This document shows, piece by piece, positions 13,405 to 20,981 of a DNA stretch of 64,000 nucleotides. The translations under genes and the position numbers were made by a program. The notes below the pieces were generated by a model. The model was not told where the DNA came from and searched no databases. It worked only from the letters and a program-made list of their open reading frames with translations. The DNA lies in the NCBI RefSeq assembly GCF_001042985.1, contig NZ_JYKY01000010.1, positions 1 to 64,000 on the forward strand. Reading direction: 5' to 3'. This DNA is from Pseudomonas lundensis (lineage in GTDB: Bacteria; Pseudomonadota; Gammaproteobacteria; Pseudomonadales; Pseudomonadaceae). How positions within the stretch are numbered: position 1 is the stretch's first letter; every line of letters starts with the position of its first letter.

Positions 13405-15902
13405 GCGATTCTCTGACCGTTCTAAAGGCTGGTGTCCCTTTGGCAAAACGCTGGACAGCCGGCGGCAAAGTCGCCCCCTCGGCCAATGCGAAGCATTTTG
13501 ACTTCGAGACTATTCCCGTCGATTGCCTGGAAGACCTATCCCGAGAACTAACGAAGCTGGAAGCGCAGTCCAAAAGCGCGGTTGTGCGCGGCACTTATAA
13601 ACAAGATGCGCTTGAGCAGAGCGCGTTGTTTGCTCCTGACGGTTACAAACCCGGCAAGTTTCTGCGGCGCGCTGACTTAATGGACGATAAGCCACACCAT
13701 TGGATAATGATCGACGTAGACGGCTACATTGTTGAAGGCTTCGATCCAAACGAAGAGCCTGAAAAAGCCATCGGAGCGGTTATCAGGGAGTGCCTGCCTC
13801 CCTGCTTTGACGATGTCTCATGCCATTGGCAGCTATCGAGCAGCGCCGGGCATCACTTAAAGCCAGATAACGCGTTCCACGGTCACCTGTGGTTCTGGCT
13901 GGATGCTCCACGTACATCCGCTCAGCTCAAAGTGTGGGCCGAGAACAACACCATGTCCGTAGATCGCGCGTTGTTCAACACTGTTCAGCTTCACTTCACC
14001 GCTACGCCGCTCTTCGACGCGGGCGTGCTCGATCCGGTTGCGCGACGGAGCGGACTGATGCGCAAAACTAAAAGCGCCGTGGACCTCATTTTGACGGTGC
14101 AAGAAGAAGCTGCAACGGCGGGCATTAGATCGACGCCACGACCTGACTCGATAGCAGATCTGCTCCACTCGAAAGGTATGGTGAAGTCGATTCGACCCGA
14201 CGGCGCACTAAACATCGTCTGCCCGCGACTAGATCAGCACACGAGCGACAGCACCGAGAGCGCTTCCATTTACTACCCACGCAACACCGGCGGTTTTTCG
14301 CTGGGTAATTTCAAATGTCTGCATGCGCACTGTGTCGCCGCCACTCGCGACGACTTCCTTTCGGCGTTGGACTATCTGCCCGAGGACGAGAAAGAAGACA
14401 GCGAAAGCGGTGGCAAGAAGAACCAAGCCACCATCTTGGTTGCGTTCGTCTTGGAACGGTACGAGCTGTTTCACAACCCCGAAAAGGACGTGTACTGCCG
14501 CGACCTCATATCAAGTGAAGTTTGCCAACTCAACTCCCGCCAACTCCGGGACCGTGTCGGCGCGGACTACTACACCGCGACCGGAAATGCCGCTAGGGAG
14601 CAGTCGCTCAAAGAAGCATTGGGCACACTGGCAGGGCTCGGGCGGTTCAAGGGCGAGCTGCACGATGTATCCCTCCGCTTCGCCGGCGCCGATGGGCGCT
14701 ATATGCTCGACCTGGCGCAGCCTGGCTCCAGCCGAGCGGTTCGACTGACACCCGGAAAGTGGGAAGTCCTAGAGACACCTGAGCACCGCTTCTATCGGCC
14801 GGAATCAATGCAACCGCTTCCTACGCCTATCGGTGGAGGTTCGCTTGACGGTCTATTCCGAGTGGCGAACATCCCCGAGGCGCAACGCCTGCTCGCTGTA
14901 ACATGGCTGATTGATTGTCTGCGCCCGGATACCCCCTACCCGGTTGCAGAATTGCTGGGCGAACAAGGAAGTGGCAAGTCAGGCACGCAAGAGGCATTGC
15001 GCAGGATGCTCGACCCCAACGCGTGTAATTTAAGATCCGCACCGAAGACCATCGAGGATGTTTTTGTCAGCGCTGGTGTCTGCGCGATTGTGTCCTACGA
15101 GAACATCTCCCACCTTAGCGCCCCAATGCAGGACTCGCTCTGTGTTATTGCTACTGGTGGCGGGTTCGCAGCACGAACGCTCTACAGTAACAAAGACGAA
15201 ACCATCATCTCTGTAAAACGCCCAGTCATCCTGAACGGCATATCTGTCTCGGTCACGGCCCAAGATTTGGTGGATCGCTGTATCACGCTTGAGCTGCCGA
15301 CGATCACTGACCGTTTGGAAAGCAATGAGCTCTGGTGCGGGTTTGACCGCGAGTTACCCTCTCTGCTCGGGGCTTTACTCGACATTGCTGCAAAGGCGCT
15401 TGAAATACTGCCGACTATCCGTATCCCCGCCGAACAACGCCCTCGGCTTATCGAGTTTGCCCGCCTGGGAATGGCTGTAGCGGTAGCAATGGGCAAACCG
15501 GCTGAAGAGTTCCTAGCGCAGTTCACCAAATCTCGGCAAGAAGCCCTTTCTCGCACGATTGATGCGTCCCCGGTCGCCGCTGCAATTGTCGATATGCTCG
15601 ACGCATTACCGTGGGGTATGACGGCCCCGGTGAAGGAAATTCTGCAATCCCTAGAGCGCTACAGACCCAACGGCTGCGAAGCCTGGCCTCGTTCCCCAAA
15701 AGGCCTGGGGGACGCAATGCGGCGGGCTGCTCCAGCGCTACGCCAAATCGGCATTGATTGTGAATGTTTGGGCAAAGGGAGCGGCGGAGTTGTCCGTTGG
15801 GCCATCAAGAACAGAAAGGTCACCGAGGTGCCTCAATCAACGGCGTCACGACCACATCCATCGCTTGCCTGTGACGAGGCGACGTATGAGGACTTAGTAT
15901 GA
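13401..15902 (+). CDS. Primase-helicase with AEP-like N-terminus
   Basis: The 833-residue protein is probably the element's replication initiator, analogous to P4 alpha. The N-terminal half shows archaeo-eukaryotic-primase-like motifs: D105-V-D107 in WIMIDVDGY, S-A-G-H151 in SSSAGHH and H160-G-H162 in HGHLWFW. A putative zinc site follows (C274, H280, C306, C311). The C-terminal half is an ATPase with Walker A GEQGSGKSG (G520-S527) and a later SYENIS segment that could hold the Walker B region. A full helicase-loader fold cannot be verified by eye. It overlaps both neighbouring genes by 4 bp. Confidence 0.75.
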   Translation: MSDSLTVLKAGVPLAKRWTAGGKVAPSANAKHFDFETIPVDCLEDLSRELTKLEAQSKSAVVRGTYKQDALEQSALFAPDGYKPGKFLRRADLMDDKPHHWIMIDVDGYIVEGFDPNEEPEKAIGAVIRECLPPCFDDVSCHWQLSSSAGHHLKPDNAFHGHLWFWLDAPRTSAQLKVWAENNTMSVDRALFNTVQLHFTATPLFDAGVLDPVARRSGLMRKTKSAVDLILTVQEEAATAGIRSTPRPDSIADLLHSKGMVKSIRPDGALNIVCPRLDQHTSDSTESASIYYPRNTGGFSLGNFKCLHAHCVAATRDDFLSALDYLPEDEKEDSESGGKKNQATILVAFVLERYELFHNPEKDVYCRDLISSEVCQLNSRQLRDRVGADYYTATGNAAREQSLKEALGTLAGLGRFKGELHDVSLRFAGADGRYMLDLAQPGSSRAVRLTPGKWEVLETPEHRFYRPESMQPLPTPIGGGSLDGLFRVANIPEAQRLLAVTWLIDCLRPDTPYPVAELLGEQGSGKSGTQEALRRMLDPNACNLRSAPKTIEDVFVSAGVCAIVSYENISHLSAPMQDSLCVIATGGGFAARTLYSNKDETIISVKRPVILNGISVSVTAQDLVDRCITLELPTITDRLESNELWCGFDRELPSLLGALLDIAAKALEILPTIRIPAEQRPRLIEFARLGMAVAVAMGKPAEEFLAQFTKSRQEALSRTIDASPVAAAIVDMLDALPWGMTAPVKEILQSLERYRPNGCEAWPRSPKGLGDAMRRAAPALRQIGIDCECLGKGSGGVVRWAIKNRKVTEVPQSTASRPHPSLACDEATYEDLV

Positions 15903-16213
15903 CCAAATGCACCCACTGCAACGGGACCGGGCACGCCCCACAAACGGAAACACTCGAACAGCGCATAGACCGCACGGAGGCGAGATTACTCGCAGCGTGT
16001 GAAGCTAAGGGACTATATGTGACCGGAGATCAAAGGGTCAGCACAAAGGATGCCGCAGCGCTTCTCGGGTTGTCGGTAGAAGGGCTGAAACAGGCAAAAT
16101 CAGAAGACCGCGCACCTACAGCACATCCGAGGGGGGTTGGTGGAAAGACTCGATCCAGTTACCGAGTGCGCTCCATCGCGATATGGCTTGAGCAAGATTA
16201 CGATACAACGTAA
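15899..16213 (+). CDS. Small zinc-motif / HTH protein
   Basis: The product is 104 residues. It starts MTKCTHCNGTGHAP, a CxxCxGxG motif like one repeat of a DnaJ zinc centre. A predicted HTH follows near residues 50-70 (VSTKDAAALLGLSVEGLKQAK), resembling the helix-turn-helix of AlpA/MerR-like DNA-binding proteins. Its start overlaps the primase stop (ATGA). Function unknown; it may control the downstream capsid genes. Confidence 0.6.
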   Translation: MTKCTHCNGTGHAPQTETLEQRIDRTEARLLAACEAKGLYVTGDQRVSTKDAAALLGLSVEGLKQAKSEDRAPTAHPRGVGGKTRSSYRVRSIAIWLEQDYDTT

Positions 16214-16307
16214 GACCCGGTGAGTTGCGGTTATGTCACCTGGGACTCTACGCCCGCATCATCTCCTCCATACCCCGGCTACCCCTGCCGGGTAAGGAGA
16301 CTTTCCA

Positions 16308-17309
16308 ATGCATCAGCCCTCTGCCACGCTAATTCAAATGATTAAGGTCAAAGCACAATGCGGCGACCTCGTTAACGCGGAAGCCGTCGCCTCGGCTACT
16401 TACGGCGAAAACTCCACGGTAGTCAGGCTTCTGAGAAAAGAATTTATTTCTTCCGACTCCCTGAACTTGGACGGCGACTGGCGTGCAGCACAGCGCGCAT
16501 TCATCGAGATGGTTCGAGCCCGAAGCCTGGTAGGCAAGATTGCTGCCGCGTCCGGCTTCTACAAGTTGCCCGCACTCACTCCGACCCTTCGCCAAACATC
16601 GCCGCTAGTAGCTTCCTGGGTAGCTCAGGGAAACCCTATCGCCACCACGGCAGCGAGTTTTGAACGCATCGTCAATGAACCACTAAAACTCGGCGCAATC
16701 CTCCCTGTTACTCAGGAAGTGCTGCGTGGCGTTGGTGCTGATTTTGAATCAGCTTTGTCCGCCGAGTTGGTCCGTGCAGTGGCGGCACTTGAGGGCGTTA
16801 CCTTCATTGATCCTGCAAACGCCGGCGTGGATGGTGAAACCCCTGCCTCCGTGTTGTATGGCTCCACCGCCATCGCGGCTACCGATGATCCAGCCGCAGA
16901 CCTGAAGGCTTTGATTGCCAGCTTTTCCGGCGACCTGGAAACAGCCGTGTTTGTTATGAACCCTGCTACCGCTGTATCACTTGCGGCTATTGGCTTTGAC
17001 GGCATCGGCGCACGCGGCGGCGAGCTCCTTGGCGTCCCCGCTGTTACATCAAGTGCAGTGCCTTACGACATTGCTGCTGGCGGCTTGGTTGCCTTGGTTG
17101 ACCCACGGAAGATCCTGCTGTCAGACCAAGGCGTCAGCCTAGACAAGTCTGACCAGGCTCTCGTGCAAATTGGTGAGGACTCCTCCGGCGATCCCCAATA
17201 CATGTCCCTCTGGCAGAACAATTGTGCGGCAATCAAAATCGTGCGTGGTCTGAGCTGGCAGGTAGCGCAGCCTGGCTGCGCAACCTATCTCAGCGGGGTG
17301 AAATGGTAA
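16308..17309 (+). CDS. HK97-type major capsid protein
   Basis: This 333-residue protein would form the head shell. Family features are SWVAQGNPIATTAASFERIVNEPLKLG in two parts (E-loop/spine helix transition of HK97-like capsids), then LPVTQEVLR, a FIDP turn, NPATAVSLAA, and GELLGVPAVTSSAVP (the conserved G(Y/V)PV...S..VP strand). A strong AAGGAG lies 9 bp before the ATG. A GC-rich hairpin (CCCGGC/GCCGGG) lies in the 94-bp gap upstream. No prohead protease, scaffold or portal gene is adjacent. A short N-terminal region (about 100 residues) precedes the core and could act as the delta/scaffold domain. Fold assignment is by motif only. Confidence 0.8.
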   Translation: MHQPSATLIQMIKVKAQCGDLVNAEAVASATYGENSTVVRLLRKEFISSDSLNLDGDWRAAQRAFIEMVRARSLVGKIAAASGFYKLPALTPTLRQTSPLVASWVAQGNPIATTAASFERIVNEPLKLGAILPVTQEVLRGVGADFESALSAELVRAVAALEGVTFIDPANAGVDGETPASVLYGSTAIAATDDPAADLKALIASFSGDLETAVFVMNPATAVSLAAIGFDGIGARGGELLGVPAVTSSAVPYDIAAGGLVALVDPRKILLSDQGVSLDKSDQALVQIGEDSSGDPQYMSLWQNNCAAIKIVRGLSWQVAQPGCATYLSGVKW

Positions 17310-17533
17310 TGACTCTAAGACTCTCGCCCGGTGCGGCTGAACGCATCGTGAAAGCTCAGATTGAAGCGCGCAAGGAAGCCCCGGTTGGTGCTGGCGATGA
17401 CGGTGCGGTGGCCGGTGCGGTGGGTGCAGCCTGCAGCGAAGTGCTGAAAGTAATTCAGGCTGAGTTTGCCGAGCATTTGAATCTGATCGAAGACGCCCTG
17501 GATCGCTTATCCGCCCTGGAGGCAAAGCTATGA
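17309..17533 (+). CDS. Small hypothetical protein after the capsid gene
   Basis: This gene encodes 74 residues starting MTLRLSPGAAERIVKAQIEA; the ATG overlaps the capsid stop (TAATG). It is alanine-rich in the centre and ends in an amphipathic helix (EFAEHLNLIEDALDRLSALEAKL) that may be a coiled coil. It could be a head-associated protein, but I see no family match. An in-frame reading begins inside the capsid gene and is not credible. Confidence 0.6.
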   Translation: MTLRLSPGAAERIVKAQIEARKEAPVGAGDDGAVAGAVGAACSEVLKVIQAEFAEHLNLIEDALDRLSALEAKL

Positions 17534-17814
17534 ACGAATCTACCGAACTCGCTATGGATCGCATCCGCGCTGAATGCACAGCCGCTGTACTTCACTCACC
17601 CGGCGCTACGGTGCTGACGGTAGATGTCGATCCTCACGAAGATGAGGACGGTGCGCTGTTCGCGATGCTTGAGCTCACATCGGGGCATCTGATTGGCGTT
17701 GGCTTCACTGACGATCAACCGTGGAGTCCTGAGCGTCAGATGCACCTGCTGATCGTCGCGGCGCTCAACGCGGCGCTGGGGCTCTCTGGCGAGGTGCTGG
17801 AGGCTACGGCCTGA
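17530..17814 (+). CDS. Small hypothetical protein
   Basis: The product is 94 residues and acidic in the centre (VDVDPHEDEDGALFAML). Its start overlaps the previous stop by 4 bp, so it belongs to the capsid operon. No family recognised. The next 121 bp hold no gene. Confidence 0.6.
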   Translation: MNESTELAMDRIRAECTAAVLHSPGATVLTVDVDPHEDEDGALFAMLELTSGHLIGVGFTDDQPWSPERQMHLLIVAALNAALGLSGEVLEATA

Positions 17815-17935
17815 GGCTGTCGCGACCTGAAGGGAGGGGCGGGAGGGTAAATCCTACGGGGCCTCTCCTACCCCTGAACGCGCCGACCGCACGCACAGGT
17901 TTTTTTCCCTATACGAAAAAGGGGCATGTTTAAAC

Positions 17936-18355
17936 ATGAGGCATTTGACAAGCAGGCAGCGCGCTTTTTGCAAAGCGCTCGTGGCGCAGACCGGCAAACG
18001 AAACGGTTCTAAAGCAGCACGTATTGCGGGATATCCCGAAGCCCGCGCAGCCTGTCGCGCATCCAAAAACCTGCGTAACCCCCGAGTCATTGCAGAGATA
18101 AGCCGGTTAGAGAACAACTTAGCGAACGGCCTCCACGACGCGCTTGAAGGAATAAATTTCACCGACGCGCTAGTGTTTCTGCTGGCCGTCATGGCAGACG
18201 GGACACAGGATCTCGGCATACGAATTGAAGCGGCAAAAGCGATATTGCCTTACACCCATGCGAAAGCTGCGGCCAGGTCATTAGCCACAGCAGAGGATCT
18301 GGTTAGCGGCAGGTTTGTCGTCCAGCCCGCGCCCGAGGACATCACCTGGCAGTAG
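17936..18355 (+). CDS. Terminase small subunit-like protein
   Basis: This 139-residue protein begins MRHLTSRQRAFCKALVAQTG, then KAARIAGYPEARAA. This is the L(T/S)xxQxxFhxxhhxxxNxxxAAxxAGY pattern of Terminase_2-type small subunits, whose N-terminal HTH recognises packaging (cos/pac) sites. There is no large terminase in the element, so it would redirect a helper's packaging motor to the element's DNA. A G-rich ribosome binding site (AAAAAGGGG) lies 11 bp upstream. The rest of the protein has no further recognised domain. Confidence 0.72.
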   Translation: MRHLTSRQRAFCKALVAQTGKRNGSKAARIAGYPEARAACRASKNLRNPRVIAEISRLENNLANGLHDALEGINFTDALVFLLAVMADGTQDLGIRIEAAKAILPYTHAKAAARSLATAEDLVSGRFVVQPAPEDITWQ

Positions 18356-18482
18356 ACAGCCACTGACAATTTTTGCGTATGAGGATTAGTCGTGAGTGCC
18401 TCAGGTTAATACCAACCGCGACTGTTTACAGGTCAGCCCTCCTTGCCGGTAAAGCGATACCGGTATGGCCTTGGTAAACACG

Positions 18483-18518
18483 CCCGACCAGGTTAACGCC
18501 TAGTCGGGTTTTTTTTTT
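18483..18518 (+). terminator. Rho-independent terminator of the element's capsid-terS operon
   Basis: CCCGAC (18483-18488) pairs with GTCGGG (18503-18508); the stem extends inward through AGG/CCT. Ten T follow. It lies between the convergent terS-like and lipoprotein genes. Confidence 0.9.
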
Positions 18519-18553
18519 GCCTGGCAGTTGATGGCTTTGAGCTGGTTACATGG

Positions 18554-19162
18554 TTACAGAGTGTCGGGATCGATACCGATGTTTTTCAGAGACTGTGCAA
18601 GCGATCCATCGAGAGCAACCTCGCCAGTTGTGGAGGCCGCCTGATTGATGCCAACAGTGCGAAACTTAAGCGTTTGCCCCGCCACCATCTGTTTCAGTAT
18701 CGCCTTCGCCTTGGCGCCACCGGTTACTGTGTATGGACTCATCATCTTATAAGCGTTTTCCATGGCTTGAGCCTGAGTCTTTTTAATCAGTTCCGCTTGC
18801 TCTGCCGGGAGCCCCATTGCGATGTCTGGCATCGCAGGAACCAGTCCTACTGGAGTTTCTTGAGGCGTTATCGTCCACGCTTCGTTCTGGTCAATTCGGA
18901 TCTGCACTGTACCGACTGGGATCTTGAAGCGGCCGCCAGACATGAGGCCCACGTAAATTTCGCTGCCCTCCTTGCGCACGACGGGATAGAACTTCAGGGT
19001 GCTGGTGATTATCGAGCTACCTGAAGAGAAATCACCGGTAGTAACCATCATGGTTGTCTTGTCGGTAAATTCGTCTGTAGTGCCGGTAGCCTTCCATACA
19101 GAGCCTGAGGCGCAACCAACAAGCGCAGCGGCTGCTAACGATATTGCGAGGATCCGTTTCAT
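18554..19162 (-). CDS. Putative lipoprotein carried by the element
   Basis: The product is 202 residues from the ATG at 19162 (GGAG 9 bp upstream); an upstream in-frame extension lacks coding character. A lipoprotein signal peptide is clear: MKRILAISLAAAALVGC, with lipobox LVGC and C17, followed by Ala-Ser, compatible with the outer membrane. The mature part is soluble, with no domain I recognise (KFYPVVRKEGSEIYVGLMSGG, then an alanine- and glutamine-rich helix). It sits alone between the structural operon and the integrase, where satellites often carry cargo genes. Surface exclusion of competing phages is a possibility only. Confidence 0.75.
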   Translation of the reverse strand: MKRILAISLAAAALVGCASGSVWKATGTTDEFTDKTTMMVTTGDFSSGSSIITSTLKFYPVVRKEGSEIYVGLMSGGRFKIPVGTVQIRIDQNEAWTITPQETPVGLVPAMPDIAMGLPAEQAELIKKTQAQAMENAYKMMSPYTVTGGAKAKAILKQMVAGQTLKFRTVGINQAASTTGEVALDGSLAQSLKNIGIDPDTL

Positions 19163-19256
19163 TCCCTGCTCCATAGATTGAGTTTTGCGCACTGTATCAG
19201 AACGCCATTGAGCGCCGGCTGTGCAGCCCTGCCGTAATGGTGAGAGGGACCTTTTA

Positions 19257-19299
19257 TGACTTGGGACTATCGGGACTTTGACTCCACTACTTCCTTTCG
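19257..19299. repeat. Third, diverged copy of the terminal repeat core
   Basis: This 43-bp stretch matches 19351-19393 in the same orientation with three mismatches, 94 bp away. It shares the core GGGACTTTGACTCCACTACTT and lies between the lipoprotein and integrase genes. The core therefore occurs three times in the element. Confidence 0.85.
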
Positions 19300-19335
19300 G
19301 TGGGTGTGTCACGCGTCGGCGGCTGGCGCAGTCAT

Positions 19336-19393
19336 CCTTTAGCCGGTCTGTGACTTGGGACTACGGGGACTTTGACTCCACTACTTTCTTTCG
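19336..19393. repeat. 58-bp inverted repeat, right copy, overlapping the integrase stop
   Basis: This is the perfect inverted partner of 11128-11185. The integrase stop codon (19381-19383) and its last codons lie inside it. Confidence 0.9.
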
Positions 19394-20664
19394 CCTGACG
19401 CGTGACCCTGCACTACGTTGACCTTGCGAGAGAACTCGGCTCGCTGTTCCGGTGTAACACCGTCGGCCAGGCAATCCAGATAGTCGGCGTACCACTGCAC
19501 CAGGGCGCGGCGCTGTGGCAAATAACTGGCTTGGTTGTAGATCCCGCTCACGCCCGTTTCTTTGTGCGCTAGCTGCGCCTCGATGTGGTCCTTTTGCCAG
19601 CCGTGTTCACGGAGCAGGGTTGACGCTGTGTGTCTTGTGCCATGCCCAACAAGACGGCCTCTATAGCCGATCTTGCACAGCGTCAGGTTTATGGTGTTCT
19701 CGCTGATGACTGGATGCGTTGCACCGATGCCGGGGAACAGGTAGCGCGACCGGCCTGTTGATCTTTGGAGTTCGCGTAGCGCCTCGATTGCCTGCCGGGG
19801 GAGGGGAACATAATGGTCGCGGCGCATCTTCATTTTGTCTGCCGGCACTGTCCACAGCGCCGCATCGAAGTCGATTTCTGACCATTCAGCCCATCGCACC
19901 ATTCCCGGTCTGGAGGCCGTCCATAGGCACAGCCAGGTGGCCGTTCTCGCCGGTGCTCGGCTGGTGCTGGTGCGCAACGCTCTCAGAAACGCGGGTAGTT
20001 CCGCTTCCAACAGGTGAGGATAAGGCGTTGCTTTCGGCGTCTTGGTGGAGATAGACAGAAGCTCACTTGCCGGGTTGTTGTCGCACAGCCCCCGTGCAAT
20101 GGCTTGACTGAATATCTGGCGTAGCGCTACTCGTACCTTATCCCGCGTGTTCGGCGCATTGCGGGCTTCTATGCGTGCCTGAAGGTCCGCGCAATCTTTG
20201 CGTGTTACCTCTGCAATCGGTTTATCGCCAAATGCAGGCAACACATCGTTGTCGAGATACCCGCGCATTAGATAGAGAGTGCTTTCAGCCAGTCCACCGT
20301 CGGCCTTGTGTTTAAACCAGTCCTCGGCAGCATCCCGGAAAGGGTTAAGGACAGATGCGTCTCGTGCTTTACGAAGACCGGCCTTGTGCTCGACAGGATC
20401 CCCACCGGCAGACACCAAATCACGCATCGTCCGTGCTTTTTCGCGGGCAACCTTCGCGGGTATTTCTGGATATCCACCGAGACCGTGCCAAGACCAGGCG
20501 CCGTCGGGTTTTTTGAATCGGAACAGCCAGCTCTTTTGCCCGTTGGGTTTTACGCGAAAATACAGACCGTTCCCGTCCTGCTCCCTGTACTCCTTGGGTT
20601 CCGCTTCTAGGCTCGCCAGGACCGTATCAGCCAGCGGGCGCTTTTTAATCTCGGTACGGCGCAT
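19381..20664 (-). CDS. int: P4-type tyrosine integrase
   Basis: The product is 427 residues from the ATG at 20664 (a GTG at 20676 would add four). Its layout is an N-terminal arm-binding domain (about 10-100, LYFRVKPNGQKSWLFRF and GLGGYPE), a core-binding domain, and the catalytic domain. Catalytic residues visible are Arg in ASRPGMVRW (about 257), HxxR in GHGTRHTAS (about 345-348) and the nucleophile Tyr in NQASY (about 385). It faces away from the tRNA and its promoter region contains the AGGTGTACA repeats, consistent with self-regulation. Its stop codon lies within the 58-bp inverted repeat. Confidence 0.94.
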   Translation of the reverse strand: MRRTEIKKRPLADTVLASLEAEPKEYREQDGNGLYFRVKPNGQKSWLFRFKKPDGAWSWHGLGGYPEIPAKVAREKARTMRDLVSAGGDPVEHKAGLRKARDASVLNPFRDAAEDWFKHKADGGLAESTLYLMRGYLDNDVLPAFGDKPIAEVTRKDCADLQARIEARNAPNTRDKVRVALRQIFSQAIARGLCDNNPASELLSISTKTPKATPYPHLLEAELPAFLRALRTSTSRAPARTATWLCLWTASRPGMVRWAEWSEIDFDAALWTVPADKMKMRRDHYVPLPRQAIEALRELQRSTGRSRYLFPGIGATHPVISENTINLTLCKIGYRGRLVGHGTRHTASTLLREHGWQKDHIEAQLAHKETGVSGIYNQASYLPQRRALVQWYADYLDCLADGVTPEQRAEFSRKVNVVQGHASGERK

Positions 20665-20669
20665 TTTCT

Positions 20670-20716
20670 TGTACACCTAAGTTAAGCATTTTCCCGAGTG
20701 TACACAGAGGTGTACA
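20670..20716. repeat. AGGTGTACA-type repeats, right end (candidate integrase arm sites)
   Basis: TGTACACCT (20670-20678, inverted), AGTGTACA (20697-20704) and AGGTGTACA (20708-20716) lie between the integrase start and the tRNA-side att copy. They match the left-end repeats and could also let the integrase control its own promoter. Confidence 0.6.
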
Positions 20717-20760
20717 GAAACGGCAAAGATATAGGGGTACATCGCAAAACAAGCGGACAC

Positions 20761-20787
20761 AAAAAAACCGGCTCATATGGCCGGTTT
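20761..20787 (-). terminator. Terminator facing the tRNA transcript
   Basis: On the minus strand AAACCGGC/GCCGGTTT (20780-20787 with 20765-20772) closes a 7-base loop and is followed by seven T in total. It would stop transcription from the tRNA-Gly gene entering the element. Confidence 0.8.
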
Positions 20788-20836
20788 GTCTGGGCTTCAG
20801 CTGACCTCCGACACATCCGGGGTCATGCTGAAATAT

Positions 20837-20859
20837 AGAAGTGGAGCGGGTGAAGGGAA
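20837..20859. repeat. Attachment site copy at the tRNA, integrase-proximal end
   Basis: The second copy of the 23-bp direct repeat overlaps the 3' end of the tRNA-Gly gene, so insertion rebuilds an intact tRNA. The integrase gene lies next to it, as in most tRNA-targeting elements. Confidence 0.92.
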
Positions 20860-20915
20860 TCGAACCCTCGTTATCAGCTTGGGAAGCTGGAGTAATGCCA
20901 TTATACGACACCCGC
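20842..20915 (-). tRNA. tRNA-Gly (anticodon CCC)
   Basis: This is a 74-nt tRNA with encoded CCA. Acceptor stem GCGGGTG/CACCCGC, anticodon loop TTCCCAA giving CCC, T arm GAGGGTTCGATTCCCTT. It closely matches glyU of E. coli. Its 3' end is the integration site of the element, and the insertion leaves it intact. Confidence 0.95.
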
Positions 20916-20981
20916 TCAGAGCGGCTGACTTTGTACCAGAAGTCGGCGCGGATGAGAAGGTTTAATTGTTCATTCCCTCGT

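Larger units (their letters stand above)
10894..20859. mobile_element. Integrated phage-satellite-like element in tRNA-Gly(CCC)
   Basis: A 9.94-kb unit is bounded by a 23-bp perfect direct repeat (10894-10916 and 20837-20859). The right copy is the 3' end of a tRNA-Gly gene. Gene order from left: HTH regulator, AlpA-like protein, C4/CI-type antisense RNA with a 55-codon gene, hypothetical gene, primase-helicase, zinc-motif gene, HK97-type capsid, two small genes, small-terminase-like gene, lipoprotein (opposite strand), integrase (opposite strand). I see no portal, large terminase, protease, tail or lysis gene. It resembles P4-like and capsid-carrying satellites in having integrase, AlpA, antisense RNA and primase, but its head module is reduced to capsid plus TerS. 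Confidence 0.85.
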
